Of a stretch of 9,433 bases of DNA, positions 1-6,843 are shown in pieces. The stretch is from Candidatus Caenarcanum sp. (GTDB lineage Bacteria > Cyanobacteriota > Vampirovibrionia > Gastranaerophilales > UBA9971), in contig DYOT01000035.1 of NCBI GenBank assembly GCA_020720345.1, forward strand, positions 1-9,433. The letters run 5' to 3'. The first letter of the stretch is position 1. Every line of letters begins with the position of its first letter. The notes beneath the pieces were generated by a model. It was not told the DNA's origin. It did no database searches and was given only the letters and a program-made list of their open reading frames with translations. The position numbers and the translations under genes were made by a program.

Positions 1-9
1 CTAGTAGGT

Positions 10-65
10 TATACCGCTATCGCAAAATATTTTTCATTTATCGATTATTTAATTGGAGCGGTATA
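10..65. repeat. 9-bp inverted repeat with 38-base loop
   Basis: TATACCGCT at 10-18 is exactly complementary in reverse to AGCGGTATA at 57-65. The 38 bases between them are very AT-rich. The arms are more GC-rich than their surroundings and lie just before the promoter region of the HEPN gene. No T-run follows the right arm, so this is not a standard intrinsic terminator. It could be an RNA hairpin at the end of a gene lying outside the window, a protein-binding site, or chance. The pairing is seen directly; any function is unknown. Confidence 0.45.
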
Positions 66-76
66 GGGTGAATTTT

Positions 77-105
77 TTGTAGTTTAAAAGAGTTGTTCTT
101 TTAAT
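77..105 (+). promoter_or_regulatory. Candidate promoter of the HepT-MntA(-helicase) operon
   Basis: TTGTAG (77-82) and TTTAAT (100-105) are separated by 17 bases, giving a -35/-10 pair with a good -10 (5 of 6) and a poor -35 (3 of 6). The predicted start near 112 would leave a leader of about 20 bases before the ATG at 133. The same stretch contains an 8-bp AT-rich hairpin (TTAAAAGA 84-91 with TCTTTTAA 97-104) followed by five Ts. It could instead be read as a weak terminator of an upstream gene. Both readings come from eye inspection of AT-rich DNA and are tentative. Confidence 0.3.
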
Positions 106-132
106 TTTTGTTCATAAACAGGTATTCTGGAA

Positions 133-534
133 ATGACTGACATAAGATGGCGGCAGCGATTTGATAACTTTGAAAAGGCTAATGATAACTTTTTAATCGT
201 TCTTGAAGCCCTAAAAGAAAATCCTGAAAATATAATTAATAAAATGGCAATTATTCAGGCTTATGAAATGGTTTTTGAGCTCGGATGGAAAACCGCAAGA
301 GACTTTCTGACAGCACAGGGAGTTGAAGTAAATTTTCCCAGAGATGTAATAAAAGAAGCTTTTGCTTATGAAATTATTGATAATGGCGAAATATGGATAA
401 AAATGCTTGATGATAGAAATTTAACAGTTCACACTTACGATGAAGCAAAAGCAAATGCAATTGTAGCAGATATAAGAAATAATTATTTTTATGCGTTGGA
501 ACAACTTTATAATTATCTCAAAGGAAAATTATAA
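133..534 (+). CDS. HEPN-domain toxin, HI0074 family (HepT-like nucleotidyltransferase partner)
   Basis: This is a small all-helical protein of 133 residues, typical in length and sequence for the HI0074 'nucleotidyltransferase substrate-binding' family, a branch of the HEPN superfamily. Characteristic stretches are the central 'YEMVFELGWKTARDFL' helix (residues 44-59) and 'DDRNLTVHTY' near residues 93-102. The latter matches the HEPN ribonuclease motif Rx4HxY, with R95, H100 and Y102 all present, so the putative RNase site looks intact. In characterised HepT-MntA pairs the HEPN protein is an RNA-cleaving toxin, and its partner inactivates it by attaching AMP groups to the tyrosine of this motif; I infer the same here from family and context. 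The nucleotidyltransferase gene starts at the very next base, so the two are certainly co-transcribed. The ATG at 133 has only a weak ribosome site (AGG at 120-122, 10 bases away). It could also be a non-toxic accessory partner of the nucleotidyltransferase. Cytoplasmic. Confidence 0.88.
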   Translation: MTDIRWRQRFDNFEKANDNFLIVLEALKENPENIINKMAIIQAYEMVFELGWKTARDFLTAQGVEVNFPRDVIKEAFAYEIIDNGEIWIKMLDDRNLTVHTYDEAKANAIVADIRNNYFYALEQLYNYLKGKL

Positions 535-840
535 GTGGAATTTGGTCTGTCTGAAAATATTAACAATATTTTAAAAAATTTTTTTGCAAAATTCCCTGAA
601 ATAGCAGAAGTAAAAATTTATGGTTCACGCGCTAAAGGTAATTACAGGAAAGGTTCCGATATTGATTTTGTAATTTATGGAGATATTGAATATAGCTTAT
701 TAGCAAGAATTTCAGGAGAACTTGATAATTTGCCCACTCCTTACAAATTTGATGTAACAGATTATAAAACAATTTCAAATAAAAATTTAAAAGAGCATAT
801 TGACAGAGTTGGCAAAATTTTTTACAAAAAAGAAAACTGA
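535..840 (+). CDS. Minimal MNT nucleotidyltransferase, MntA-type antitoxin
   Basis: At 101 residues this is a stand-alone minimal nucleotidyltransferase domain of the DNA polymerase beta superfamily. The defining GSx10DxD signature is complete: G30-S31 begin 'GSRAKG' and D42 and D44 form 'SDID'. D73 in 'KFDVTD' is in the right place to be the third metal-binding aspartate. In characterised MntA proteins this domain uses ATP to add AMP to the HEPN toxin and so neutralises it; that role is inferred here. Translation starts at GTG 535 directly after the TAA of the upstream gene, and AAGGA at 521-525, inside that gene, lies 9 bases before it. This is a coupled layout that would keep the pair in proportion. 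No later methionine would leave the fold intact. The helicase gene begins 6 bases after the stop. Sampled stretches of this gene and its partner are AT-richer than the helicase. Confidence 0.9.
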   Translation: MEFGLSENINNILKNFFAKFPEIAEVKIYGSRAKGNYRKGSDIDFVIYGDIEYSLLARISGELDNLPTPYKFDVTDYKTISNKNLKEHIDRVGKIFYKKEN

Positions 841-846
841 TATAAA

Positions 847-3800
847 ATGATAAAATTTAACTTTAAATACATAAAAGACCTTGCTGCGCCCGGAAGCTGG
901 CGAAGAGGCTACGACTATTTCAAGAAAAAACAGGTTTTAGAGGCAGAACTGGAGAATAACACCGTTACTGCAAAAGTAAAAGGTTCTTTTAAAGACAGTT
1001 ACGAAATTAAACTGCATTTTTCGGACGAAAAAGTCTCTGCCGAGTGCTCCTGCCCCCTTGAGGAAGAATGGTGCAAGCATGCCGTATGCGTCGGGCTTTA
1101 CAGCATAGAAAAATATTTTCCTAACGAAGAAGAAGAAAACCCTCCTGAAATAATGAATGCTCAAGGACATTACAAGTTTATCCTCAACACCCGTCCTAAT
1201 CCGAAATTTCAGGGAATTCAGGTTGTTGAGCGTAATACTAATGAGCCTGTAAAAAATATTGAGCCTATTTTAAGGGCAATAGTCGCAATGCAAAAACAGG
1301 CAGGCGAAAGTTTCGTGCTAAATGAAGCGCAAAAGCTTGAACTGACTTTAATGCAGTATATTTATCAAAATGCAAATATAAACAAAAACGTTGTCTGGTT
1401 TAATATTCCCTTTAATAAACTCGAGGGCTTAATGTCTTATCTTGCACAGGCTGAGGAAGTTATTGACAGTGAAACTGAAAAAAGACTGCTGTTCCTAAGC
1501 GAACCATGGAAACTTGTGCTTAAAGTCAATGTTTCTATGGTGGGTAACGTTTTATTGGCGCTCCACTGGCATAGGTATGTGCCTGAAGATATTTTGCCCA
1601 TAGAAGAAGTCTTTTATTTTGCCAAATTTGTAAAATGGGGCAAGTATAAAAACCTTGTTTTTCCTCTTGATACAGCATTGTCAAAATTGCCCGGACATCT
1701 TACCAAAAGCACTTTTACAGACATAAGAGATGCTGATGGCGGGAAATTTGTTTATGAAGAGTTGCCAAACCTTAAAAAACTAATGACTGTTGAAGTTTAC
1801 GATACTCTTGATAATCTTGATCTTCTTCACAAAAAACCTATAAACGTTATTACTCTTGAAAAGGCGGATTACCGGCAGAGGCTGAAAGGCGGAGGCGATG
1901 AGCCTTCGACTGAAACGCCGTTTAATGCCGGTAACCAAGTAGAGAATAACCAGCTTAAAGCTTCACTTGAGTTTGAATATGACGGAACTATTGTCCCGTA
2001 CGGAAAACTTGCCGAAAAAACTCCGTATGTAACCGTAAAAAAACCTGAAGAAAATATTATTTACTGGATAAAAAGAAACCTTGACCTTGAAGAACTGGCT
2101 TATAAACAGCTTTTACAGAGCAGGTTCTCACCTATGCAAACAAATAACCTTATTATAGAAGGCGATAACGCTATTGATTTTTATAATTATCTCTTTCCAA
2201 ACGCAGGTGAAAACTGGAAAAAAATTGAACCGGAAGAACTGTCTGAATTTAAAATATCTCAAAGTCCTCTTATTATTAATGCGGATATTGATTTTTCAGA
2301 AAATTCCGACAGTTTTGAAATGGAATTGTACTGCACTATTGGTGATAACCGTATAGAATTTGAGGAAATTCAACAGTTTTATCAGCAGGGGCAAAAATAC
2401 TTCTATTTTGAAAATATAGGTAATATTGAAATCCCCATAAATAGGCTGATAATGATAAACAAAAGCCTTTCAATAGTTGATGCTGTTAAAAACCCCATGG
2501 GGAAATGGGAAATTAAGACTTTCAGGGCAGGAATTGTTGCTGAATTAACCGAACAGGGAACTGTTGCCACAATGAGCAAGAAGTTTGAAATTTTCTGGGA
2601 TAAAATAAGCAACTTCAATTCTATGGAGGAAATCTCTCTGCCGTCCGGCATAAAAGCAGAATTTCGTGAATATCAAAGAAAAGGGTTCAGCTGGCTCTGG
2701 TTTTTGTATTCATTCGGCTTAAACGGTATTCTTGCCGATGATATGGGACTCGGGAAAACATTACAGGCTTTAACCCTTATACAAAAAGCAAAAGAAGAGG
2801 ATGGAAGCATTCCTAACCTTGTAATTTGCCCAACTTCGGTTGTATTTAACTGGGAAGCTGAAATTGAAAAATTTGCCGCCGGCTTAAAATGTTTAAACCT
2901 TACAGGCTCTGCAAGAAAAGATTATTTCAAAAAAATAAAAGACTATGATGTTGTTATAACAAGCTATGCGCTTCTAAGAAGAGATATAGAAGAGCTTAAA
3001 AAAATTGAATTCAGGACTATTATTCTTGATGAGTCCCAGAATATTAAAAATTACGGCTCTATAACCGCTCAGTCCGCAAAGCAGCTCAATGGGCTTCACA
3101 GGCTGGCTTTATCCGGTACTCCCATAGAAAACAGGCTTTCTGAGCTATGGTCGGTGTTTGATTACCTCATGCCGGGATTTTTATATGACTTAAATGAATT
3201 TAATTACAGATATGCTGTGCCTATTCAAGAAAAAGGCGATAAAACAGTGGAATCACGCCTTAAAAAACAGGTTTATCCGTTTATACTAAGACGTATGAAG
3301 CGGGATATTGCAAAAGATCTTCCTGATAAAATTGAAAACATTGCTTACTGTAAAATGACACCTGATCAAAGGGATTTTTATCTTGATGTGCTTGACAGCA
3401 CAAGACAGGAAATCTTTGAAAAGATTGGGGCGGACGGCTTTAAAAAGAACAAAATGTCTGTATTCTCTGCACTGCTGCGTTTAAGACAGATTTGCTGTCA
3501 TCCAAGACTTTACGATAAAACAGGTGAAAGAGGCGTTAACGAATCCGGCAAATTTGAACACTTCAAAGAAATGCTGGAAGAAATTATTAGCGAAGGGCAC
3601 AGAATTCTTTTATTCAGCCAGTTTGTCCAGATGCTTGATATTATTAAAGCCTGGTTTGAAGAAGCCGGCATAAAATATGAATACCTCACGGGAGAAACAA
3701 AAGACAGGCAAAAAGCTGTAAATAATTTTAACAATAACACGTCAATACCTGTATTTCTTATAAGTTTAAAAGCAGGGGGAACGGGTTTAAACCTTACCGG

Positions 3801-4059
3801 AGCCGATTATGTAATCCATTATGATCCATGGTGGAATCCTGCCGTGGAAGATCAGGCAACAGACAGGGCTCACAGGATTGGTCAGACCAAAAATGTCTTT
3901 GTTTACAGGCTTATAACTAAAGGCTCTGTTGAAGAAAAAATTATGAAGCTTAAGGAAAAAAAGAGAAATCTTCTCGATACAGTAATTTCCACGCAGAGAG
4001 ATATCGGTCAGTCCATTACTTTTGAAGACATAAAAGACATCCTTACACCTGATTTATAG
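847..4059 (+). CDS. SNF2-family DEAD-like helicase with N-terminal SWIM zinc finger
   Basis: This 1070-residue protein is of the bacterial RapA/HepA-like SNF2 class, predicted to be a cytoplasmic, ATP-driven double-stranded DNA translocase that remodels protein-DNA complexes. The N-terminus holds a SWIM zinc finger with ligands C67, C69, C76 and H78 (CxC-x6-CxH), likely for nucleic acid or protein binding. Residues of about 110-590 are a long region of the type found as the SNF2-associated domain in bacterial members. The motor follows: Walker A 'GLGKT' at 634-638 (K637), the DEAH-box equivalent 'DESQ' at 728-731, motif III 'SGTP' at 756-759, motif V 'SLKAGGTGLNL' from 973, and motif VI 'QATDRAHRIGQ' at 1003-1013 with both arginines. 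All motor motifs are present, so it should be active. The ATG at 847 sits 6 bases after the nucleotidyltransferase stop with only a weak ribosome site, suggesting read-through transcription from that operon. Its substrate is unknown; a link to the toxin pair is only positional. Confidence 0.95.
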   Translation: MIKFNFKYIKDLAAPGSWRRGYDYFKKKQVLEAELENNTVTAKVKGSFKDSYEIKLHFSDEKVSAECSCPLEEEWCKHAVCVGLYSIEKYFPNEEEENPPEIMNAQGHYKFILNTRPNPKFQGIQVVERNTNEPVKNIEPILRAIVAMQKQAGESFVLNEAQKLELTLMQYIYQNANINKNVVWFNIPFNKLEGLMSYLAQAEEVIDSETEKRLLFLSEPWKLVLKVNVSMVGNVLLALHWHRYVPEDILPIEEVFYFAKFVKWGKYKNLVFPLDTALSKLPGHLTKSTFTDIRDADGGKFVYEELPNLKKLMTVEVYDTLDNLDLLHKKPINVITLEKADYRQRLKGGGDEPSTETPFNAGNQVENNQLKASLEFEYDGTIVPYGKLAEKTPYVTVKKPEENIIYWIKRNLDLEELAYKQLLQSRFSPMQTNNLIIEGDNAIDFYNYLFPNAGENWKKIEPEELSEFKISQSPLIINADIDFSENSDSFEMELYCTIGDNRIEFEEIQQFYQQGQKYFYFENIGNIEIPINRLIMINKSLSIVDAVKNPMGKWEIKTFRAGIVAELTEQGTVATMSKKFEIFWDKISNFNSMEEISLPSGIKAEFREYQRKGFSWLWFLYSFGLNGILADDMGLGKTLQALTLIQKAKEEDGSIPNLVICPTSVVFNWEAEIEKFAAGLKCLNLTGSARKDYFKKIKDYDVVITSYALLRRDIEELKKIEFRTIILDESQNIKNYGSITAQSAKQLNGLHRLALSGTPIENRLSELWSVFDYLMPGFLYDLNEFNYRYAVPIQEKGDKTVESRLKKQVYPFILRRMKRDIAKDLPDKIENIAYCKMTPDQRDFYLDVLDSTRQEIFEKIGADGFKKNKMSVFSALLRLRQICCHPRLYDKTGERGVNESGKFEHFKEMLEEIISEGHRILLFSQFVQMLDIIKAWFEEAGIKYEYLTGETKDRQKAVNNFNNNTSIPVFLISLKAGGTGLNLTGADYVIHYDPWWNPAVEDQATDRAHRIGQTKNVFVYRLITKGSVEEKIMKLKEKKRNLLDTVISTQRDIGQSITFEDIKDILTPDL

Positions 4060-4078
4060 GATTTTTCAAGTCTTCTTT

Positions 4079-4160
4079 TGTCATTGCGAGCAAAGCGAAG
4101 CAATCTAAAAAAATAAATTTGGATTGCCACGTCGGCGCAAAGCACCTCCTCGCAATGACA
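4079..4160. repeat. Palindromic intergenic repeat ('TCATTGCGAG' type)
   Basis: The outer arms TGTCATTGCGAG (4079-4090) and CTCGCAATGACA (4149-4160) are perfect 12-bp inverted repeats. Inside them, CAATC (4101-4105) pairs with GATTG (4122-4126) around an A-rich centre. The right half has an extra small hairpin (4134-4146), which pairs better on the minus strand through a U-G pair. The element lies in the gap between two convergent genes. From memory it resembles a non-coding palindromic repeat scattered through many unrelated bacterial genomes; I could not search for copies. It could help end transcription from both sides, but neither arm is followed by a T-run, so it is not a classical terminator. 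Confidence 0.75.
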
Positions 4161-4174
4161 GTGCTACTAATTGG

Positions 4175-6538
4175 CTAATTCAAACTACCGGAAAACTGCT
4201 TGTATAAATCAGAAACTTGTGAATTGTTGGCAAACTTCAGCTCTGTGTTTAATCCCGGTAAACTTGCCGGTTTCAAAGACTGCACTGCTAAAGATGACTG
4301 CTTAACATTATCTGCGGTTTTTATTTTGCTGCACATAGCTTTTACAATCCAGTTTTTACTTTTTGATCTTTTAGATTCAATTTCAACCATTTTTTCGTGA
4401 CTTACCGGGACTAAAGGCTGCCCAACAAGCTTTCTTGTAACGGATTCATATACTAATGCCTGTACTCCAAGAACACCTGCACTTCCATAAAGTGAAGCAT
4501 TTGAAAAAGCCTTAAACAGTTTATTAAAGCCATTTGTAATCCAGTATGAAACTCCCTGTCTTGTAGAATCCTGAAGAATCCTCTGTTTGGTCTGTTCTCT
4601 TGAATTATCCTTATCTTGTGTTTCTCCAAGGGTAACGTTATAAGCATCTACAGCAAGGAAAGGAACTGTTGTAAAGCCTGTAAGCTTCATTGCTGTGCTA
4701 AGTTTGTCTGTGCCATAACTCATAATTTTCGGACCAAAAAAGTTTTTATTACCGCCATACATTTTTTTTGCTTCGTCTAAATTGTTTTTGTGCGTAGAAT
4801 GCGCATCATTAGCCCATTTGATAATGTTTTTAACAAACAGCTCGGGATAAAAACAACTTTCTTTTTGTTTAGTTACAGGCGTTTTACCAATAATTTTCCT
4901 TCCAATATTTAGTGCAAACCTTCCAAGGTCTCCGACAATTTCAAATGGCAGTTTAACAAAATTTAACAGGTTTTTTGAATATCTGTAAACCCAGTTTGTG
5001 CCGACAATAACCTTATCTTTATCCTTGCCGGATTTTTTTGCAGCCGCTTCTTTTATGTGTTGCAAATTTAGTCTTTCTGATTTGTCAACAGTAAGACCCA
5101 TCTCTATTACAACGATTTTTAGCATCTTACGAGCGTCATTTTTTTCAAGCTCGCGTACTTTCATATAAGCTTCTTCAAATTCTTTAATAGGCATTTTAGC
5201 AGGACATGCTGCTGCAAATTGTTTATCGAGCTTTTTAAAATAATTTCTTATGCCACTCATTATTCCGCCAGAATTTGCTCCGAAAGCAGGAGCTGAAGCT
5301 TTATGCGCTTTTTTATTTTCATGTTCTTCTCTTAATTTTACTGCTGCATTAACATCCACCGGCAAAATAGGTCTCCCTGTAAACAGCCTGCTAAGGACGT
5401 TTGAACTTGCTATGCTGGAAATATTTAATATAACAGAAGCAGGAAGCGATTTATTTACCAGTCTTTCAAAAGTTGAATTTATAATATATGACTGATAAGC
5501 TTCAATCCCAACCCTGCTGGATTCCTGTTTGAATTTTGAACTCCATTCGTCTTTAGCTTTATCTTTTTTATCAGAATTTTGAATTTTTAAATTATAAAAG
5601 TCATTCGCAATAAACCAGGCAGGAATAATTCCCGTAATAATTCTTGCTACCACCTGGACACTGCTGTTGCTAAAGCGGGGAAGATGTGAACCTTCCTTAT
5701 CAACTATGGTTTTATTAACCGCATATCTTACATATTTTGCCTTAAATCCTTCAAGAGATTTATCTTCTGTTACCACTTTCCTGAAAGCTTTAATAAGTTT
5801 TCCCTTTGACAGCAGTCCTTCATAAGAGTCATTTCTCTTGAAATAAAATTTTCCAAGTTTTTGCTCTGCAAAAAATTGTACAAGGGCATCTTTGTTGAAA
5901 TTTTCATCTTTAAGAATTTCTTTAAGTTTTTTACGGTTGTCGCCTGATACTGCTTTTTCAAATTCGTCCGCATGTTTTTTAATATGCATCCATAAACCTA
6001 AAAGGTGGTCACGGGCTTTTATTTTTTCTTTCTTTTCTGCCTGACTCTTCTTAAACTCCCCGTCAAAAAAGCCTCTTGTTGTATTGACGAAAAACATTGG
6101 CAGATCAGTTATTCCCTTTTTTAAATTGTCCCAAATAGGCATGCTGGCACGAACACCTTCATCAAGAATTGAAACATCTTTGCCCCTGATTTTGTATATT
6201 TTTTCAGCACCCGCCTTTATCGAATATACAAGCGTATTTTTCTCAGGATTCGGATAATAATATAGTATTCCTTTTATGGCATCTTCACCTGATTTCCCAT
6301 TTCCCTCAAGAAGATATTTGCCCAGTATCGAATCGCTGCCATTAAGGAATTCTTCAACTGGAGAACCCTTAAATGCAATCTGTTTATTTGATATAGATGC
6401 GTTTAAGGGTTCTCTAAATGTTTTATTCTGGTTTGCAGAACTGAATCTCTGATTATAATTTACACTTGCTGCACTCATCCTCTTTCGCTCAAGAGGATAA
6501 ATTTGTTTATCGTTAATATTTGACGCAATCACAGACAT
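4175..6538 (-). CDS. Unknown protein with a two-copy, partly hydrophobic domain and N-terminal FKG motif
   Basis: I do not recognise an enzyme or named family in this 787-residue protein. Comparing it with itself by eye shows that residues 309-394 and 627-712 align without gaps (22 identities in 86). Each copy runs from a hydrophobic segment ending 'DxYN', through a charged linker, to 'S(S/T)RxG', a second hydrophobic stretch, and 'G(R/Q)P(I/L)(L/V)PV'. The parts between and before the copies are lysine-rich and helical. No signal peptide is seen: the first 50 residues are polar and rich in Asn, Ser and Lys, ending in 'IAFKG' (54-58). I start it at ATG 6538, because AAGGAA at 6550-6555 lies 11 bases upstream. 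A TTG at 6547 would add three residues but sits only 2 bases from that site. Membrane association through the repeated segments is plausible. It is a single-gene unit, converging on the helicase and diverging from the kinase. The gene is certain; the function is not. Confidence 0.85.
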   Translation of the reverse strand: MSVIASNINDKQIYPLERKRMSAASVNYNQRFSSANQNKTFREPLNASISNKQIAFKGSPVEEFLNGSDSILGKYLLEGNGKSGEDAIKGILYYYPNPEKNTLVYSIKAGAEKIYKIRGKDVSILDEGVRASMPIWDNLKKGITDLPMFFVNTTRGFFDGEFKKSQAEKKEKIKARDHLLGLWMHIKKHADEFEKAVSGDNRKKLKEILKDENFNKDALVQFFAEQKLGKFYFKRNDSYEGLLSKGKLIKAFRKVVTEDKSLEGFKAKYVRYAVNKTIVDKEGSHLPRFSNSSVQVVARIITGIIPAWFIANDFYNLKIQNSDKKDKAKDEWSSKFKQESSRVGIEAYQSYIINSTFERLVNKSLPASVILNISSIASSNVLSRLFTGRPILPVDVNAAVKLREEHENKKAHKASAPAFGANSGGIMSGIRNYFKKLDKQFAAACPAKMPIKEFEEAYMKVRELEKNDARKMLKIVVIEMGLTVDKSERLNLQHIKEAAAKKSGKDKDKVIVGTNWVYRYSKNLLNFVKLPFEIVGDLGRFALNIGRKIIGKTPVTKQKESCFYPELFVKNIIKWANDAHSTHKNNLDEAKKMYGGNKNFFGPKIMSYGTDKLSTAMKLTGFTTVPFLAVDAYNVTLGETQDKDNSREQTKQRILQDSTRQGVSYWITNGFNKLFKAFSNASLYGSAGVLGVQALVYESVTRKLVGQPLVPVSHEKMVEIESKRSKSKNWIVKAMCSKIKTADNVKQSSLAVQSLKPASLPGLNTELKFANNSQVSDLYKQFSGSLN
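4403..4660 (-). repeat. Second copy of the internal protein repeat (codons 627-712)
   Basis: This stretch encodes residues 627-712, from 'FLAVDAYN' to 'GQPLVPV'. It aligns without any gap with residues 309-394 of the same protein, keeping F, D, YN, SxRxG, N, F, NxSL, R, GxP and PV in register. The DNA copies are too diverged to be a recent duplication, so the repeat is visible only at protein level. It probably represents two copies of one structural unit with two hydrophobic helices each. Confidence 0.7.
5357..5614 (-). repeat. First copy of the internal protein repeat (codons 309-394)
   Basis: This stretch encodes residues 309-394, from 'FIANDFYN' to 'GRPILPV', the partner of the copy at 4403-4660. 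It is preceded by a hydrophobic run (about residues 294-308, 'VQVVARIITGIIPAW') that would extend the first predicted membrane or buried helix. A similar run precedes the other copy. Confidence 0.7.
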
Positions 6539-6744
6539 AACAACCAAGATTCCTTTTTAGCTATAGTCCCATGGATCAGTATATTTTTTGTCCAGCCCTT
6601 CCTCTTATATGAAACAATTAACAAATGAAAAAATGCTCTTTAGTATATACCAGTTGATACAAAACTTAACTTATTGACGAAATACCAACATATATTTTCA
6701 CTTTAGATTAAAATATTGTTTATATAAGTGTAGTCTGAGTTTTT

Positions 6745-6766
6745 ATACTTACATTTCTATAAGTAT
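6745..6766. promoter_or_regulatory. Inverted repeat, possible operator
   Basis: ATACTTA (6745-6751) and TAAGTAT (6760-6766) form a perfect 7-bp inverted repeat around 8 bases. It sits just upstream of the TATAAT box at 6774-6779, covering where the -35 region would be. That is a typical place for a dimeric regulator to bind. The pairing is seen; the role is inferred, and chance is possible in DNA this AT-rich. Confidence 0.35.
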
Positions 6767-6773
6767 TCTCAAC

Positions 6774-6779
6774 TATAAT
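6774..6779 (+). promoter_or_regulatory. Candidate -10 box of the histidine kinase gene
   Basis: A perfect TATAAT hexamer lies 64 bases before the kinase start codon. No good -35 exists at 16-18 bases; the nearest, TTACAT at 6749-6754, is 19 bases away and matches only partly. If used, the promoter would probably need help from a regulator. Transcription would begin near 6786, leaving a leader of about 58 bases that includes the 11-bp tandem repeat. Confidence 0.35.
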
Positions 6780-6794
6780 TAGTATAGTCGCAAA

Positions 6795-6816
6795 ATTATT
6801 AGGATATTATTAGGAT
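6795..6816 (+). repeat. Perfect 11-bp tandem repeat in the kinase leader
   Basis: ATTATTAGGAT is present twice back to back (6795-6805 and 6806-6816). Each copy carries an AGGA, the only ribosome-site-like sequence near the kinase gene, but both lie more than 25 bases from the start codon at 6844, too far for normal use. The period of 11 is close to one DNA helical turn, so the copies would present the same face to a bound protein. Confidence 0.6.
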
Positions 6817-6843
6817 ATAAGTATTATTAAATTTTGTTAAAAT

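Larger units (their letters stand above)
6539..6843. other. AT-rich divergent intergenic region
   Basis: These 305 bases separate two divergent genes and contain no credible reading frame or RNA gene. Toward the minus-strand gene there is a possible -10 TATACT (6647 down to 6642) without a good -35, and the ribosome site AAGGAA at 6550-6555. Toward the kinase lie a TATAAT box, a tandem repeat and an inverted repeat, listed separately. The sequence TATAAGT occurs three times, at 6723, 6758 and 6816. This looks like a regulatory region for both genes, but assignment of promoters in such AT-rich DNA is uncertain. Confidence 0.5.

Noticed and set aside
84..109. Hairpin plus T-run as an intrinsic terminator
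   Set aside because: The stem has only one G-C pair per arm and overlaps a reasonable promoter. It is too weak to list as a terminator on its own.
937..1170. Minus-strand frame of 77 codons inside the helicase
   Set aside because: It lies opposite the SWIM-finger region, has a low-complexity phenylalanine-rich product and no ribosome site. The same applies to the minus-strand frames at 2403-2651 and 3510-3740.
133..4059. A defence island or anti-phage system made of HepT-MntA plus SNF2 helicase
   Set aside because: SNF2 proteins with SWIM fingers and long associated regions are common chromosomal genes, and no methylase, nuclease, PLD or other defence partner is nearby. Only adjacency supports it.
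4079..4160. MITE or insertion-sequence remnant with target duplication
   Set aside because: I could not identify a flanking direct repeat, and no transposase fragment is present. Palindromic repeat is the safer label.
4403..5614. Recent DNA-level duplication behind the protein repeat
   Set aside because: The two copies share only about a quarter of residues, and I see no long matching DNA, so the duplication is ancient.
6539..6547. TTG start adding three residues to the unknown protein
   Set aside because: The only ribosome site, AAGGAA, would be 2 bases from the TTG, which is too close. The ATG at 6538 is 11 bases away and is the better codon.
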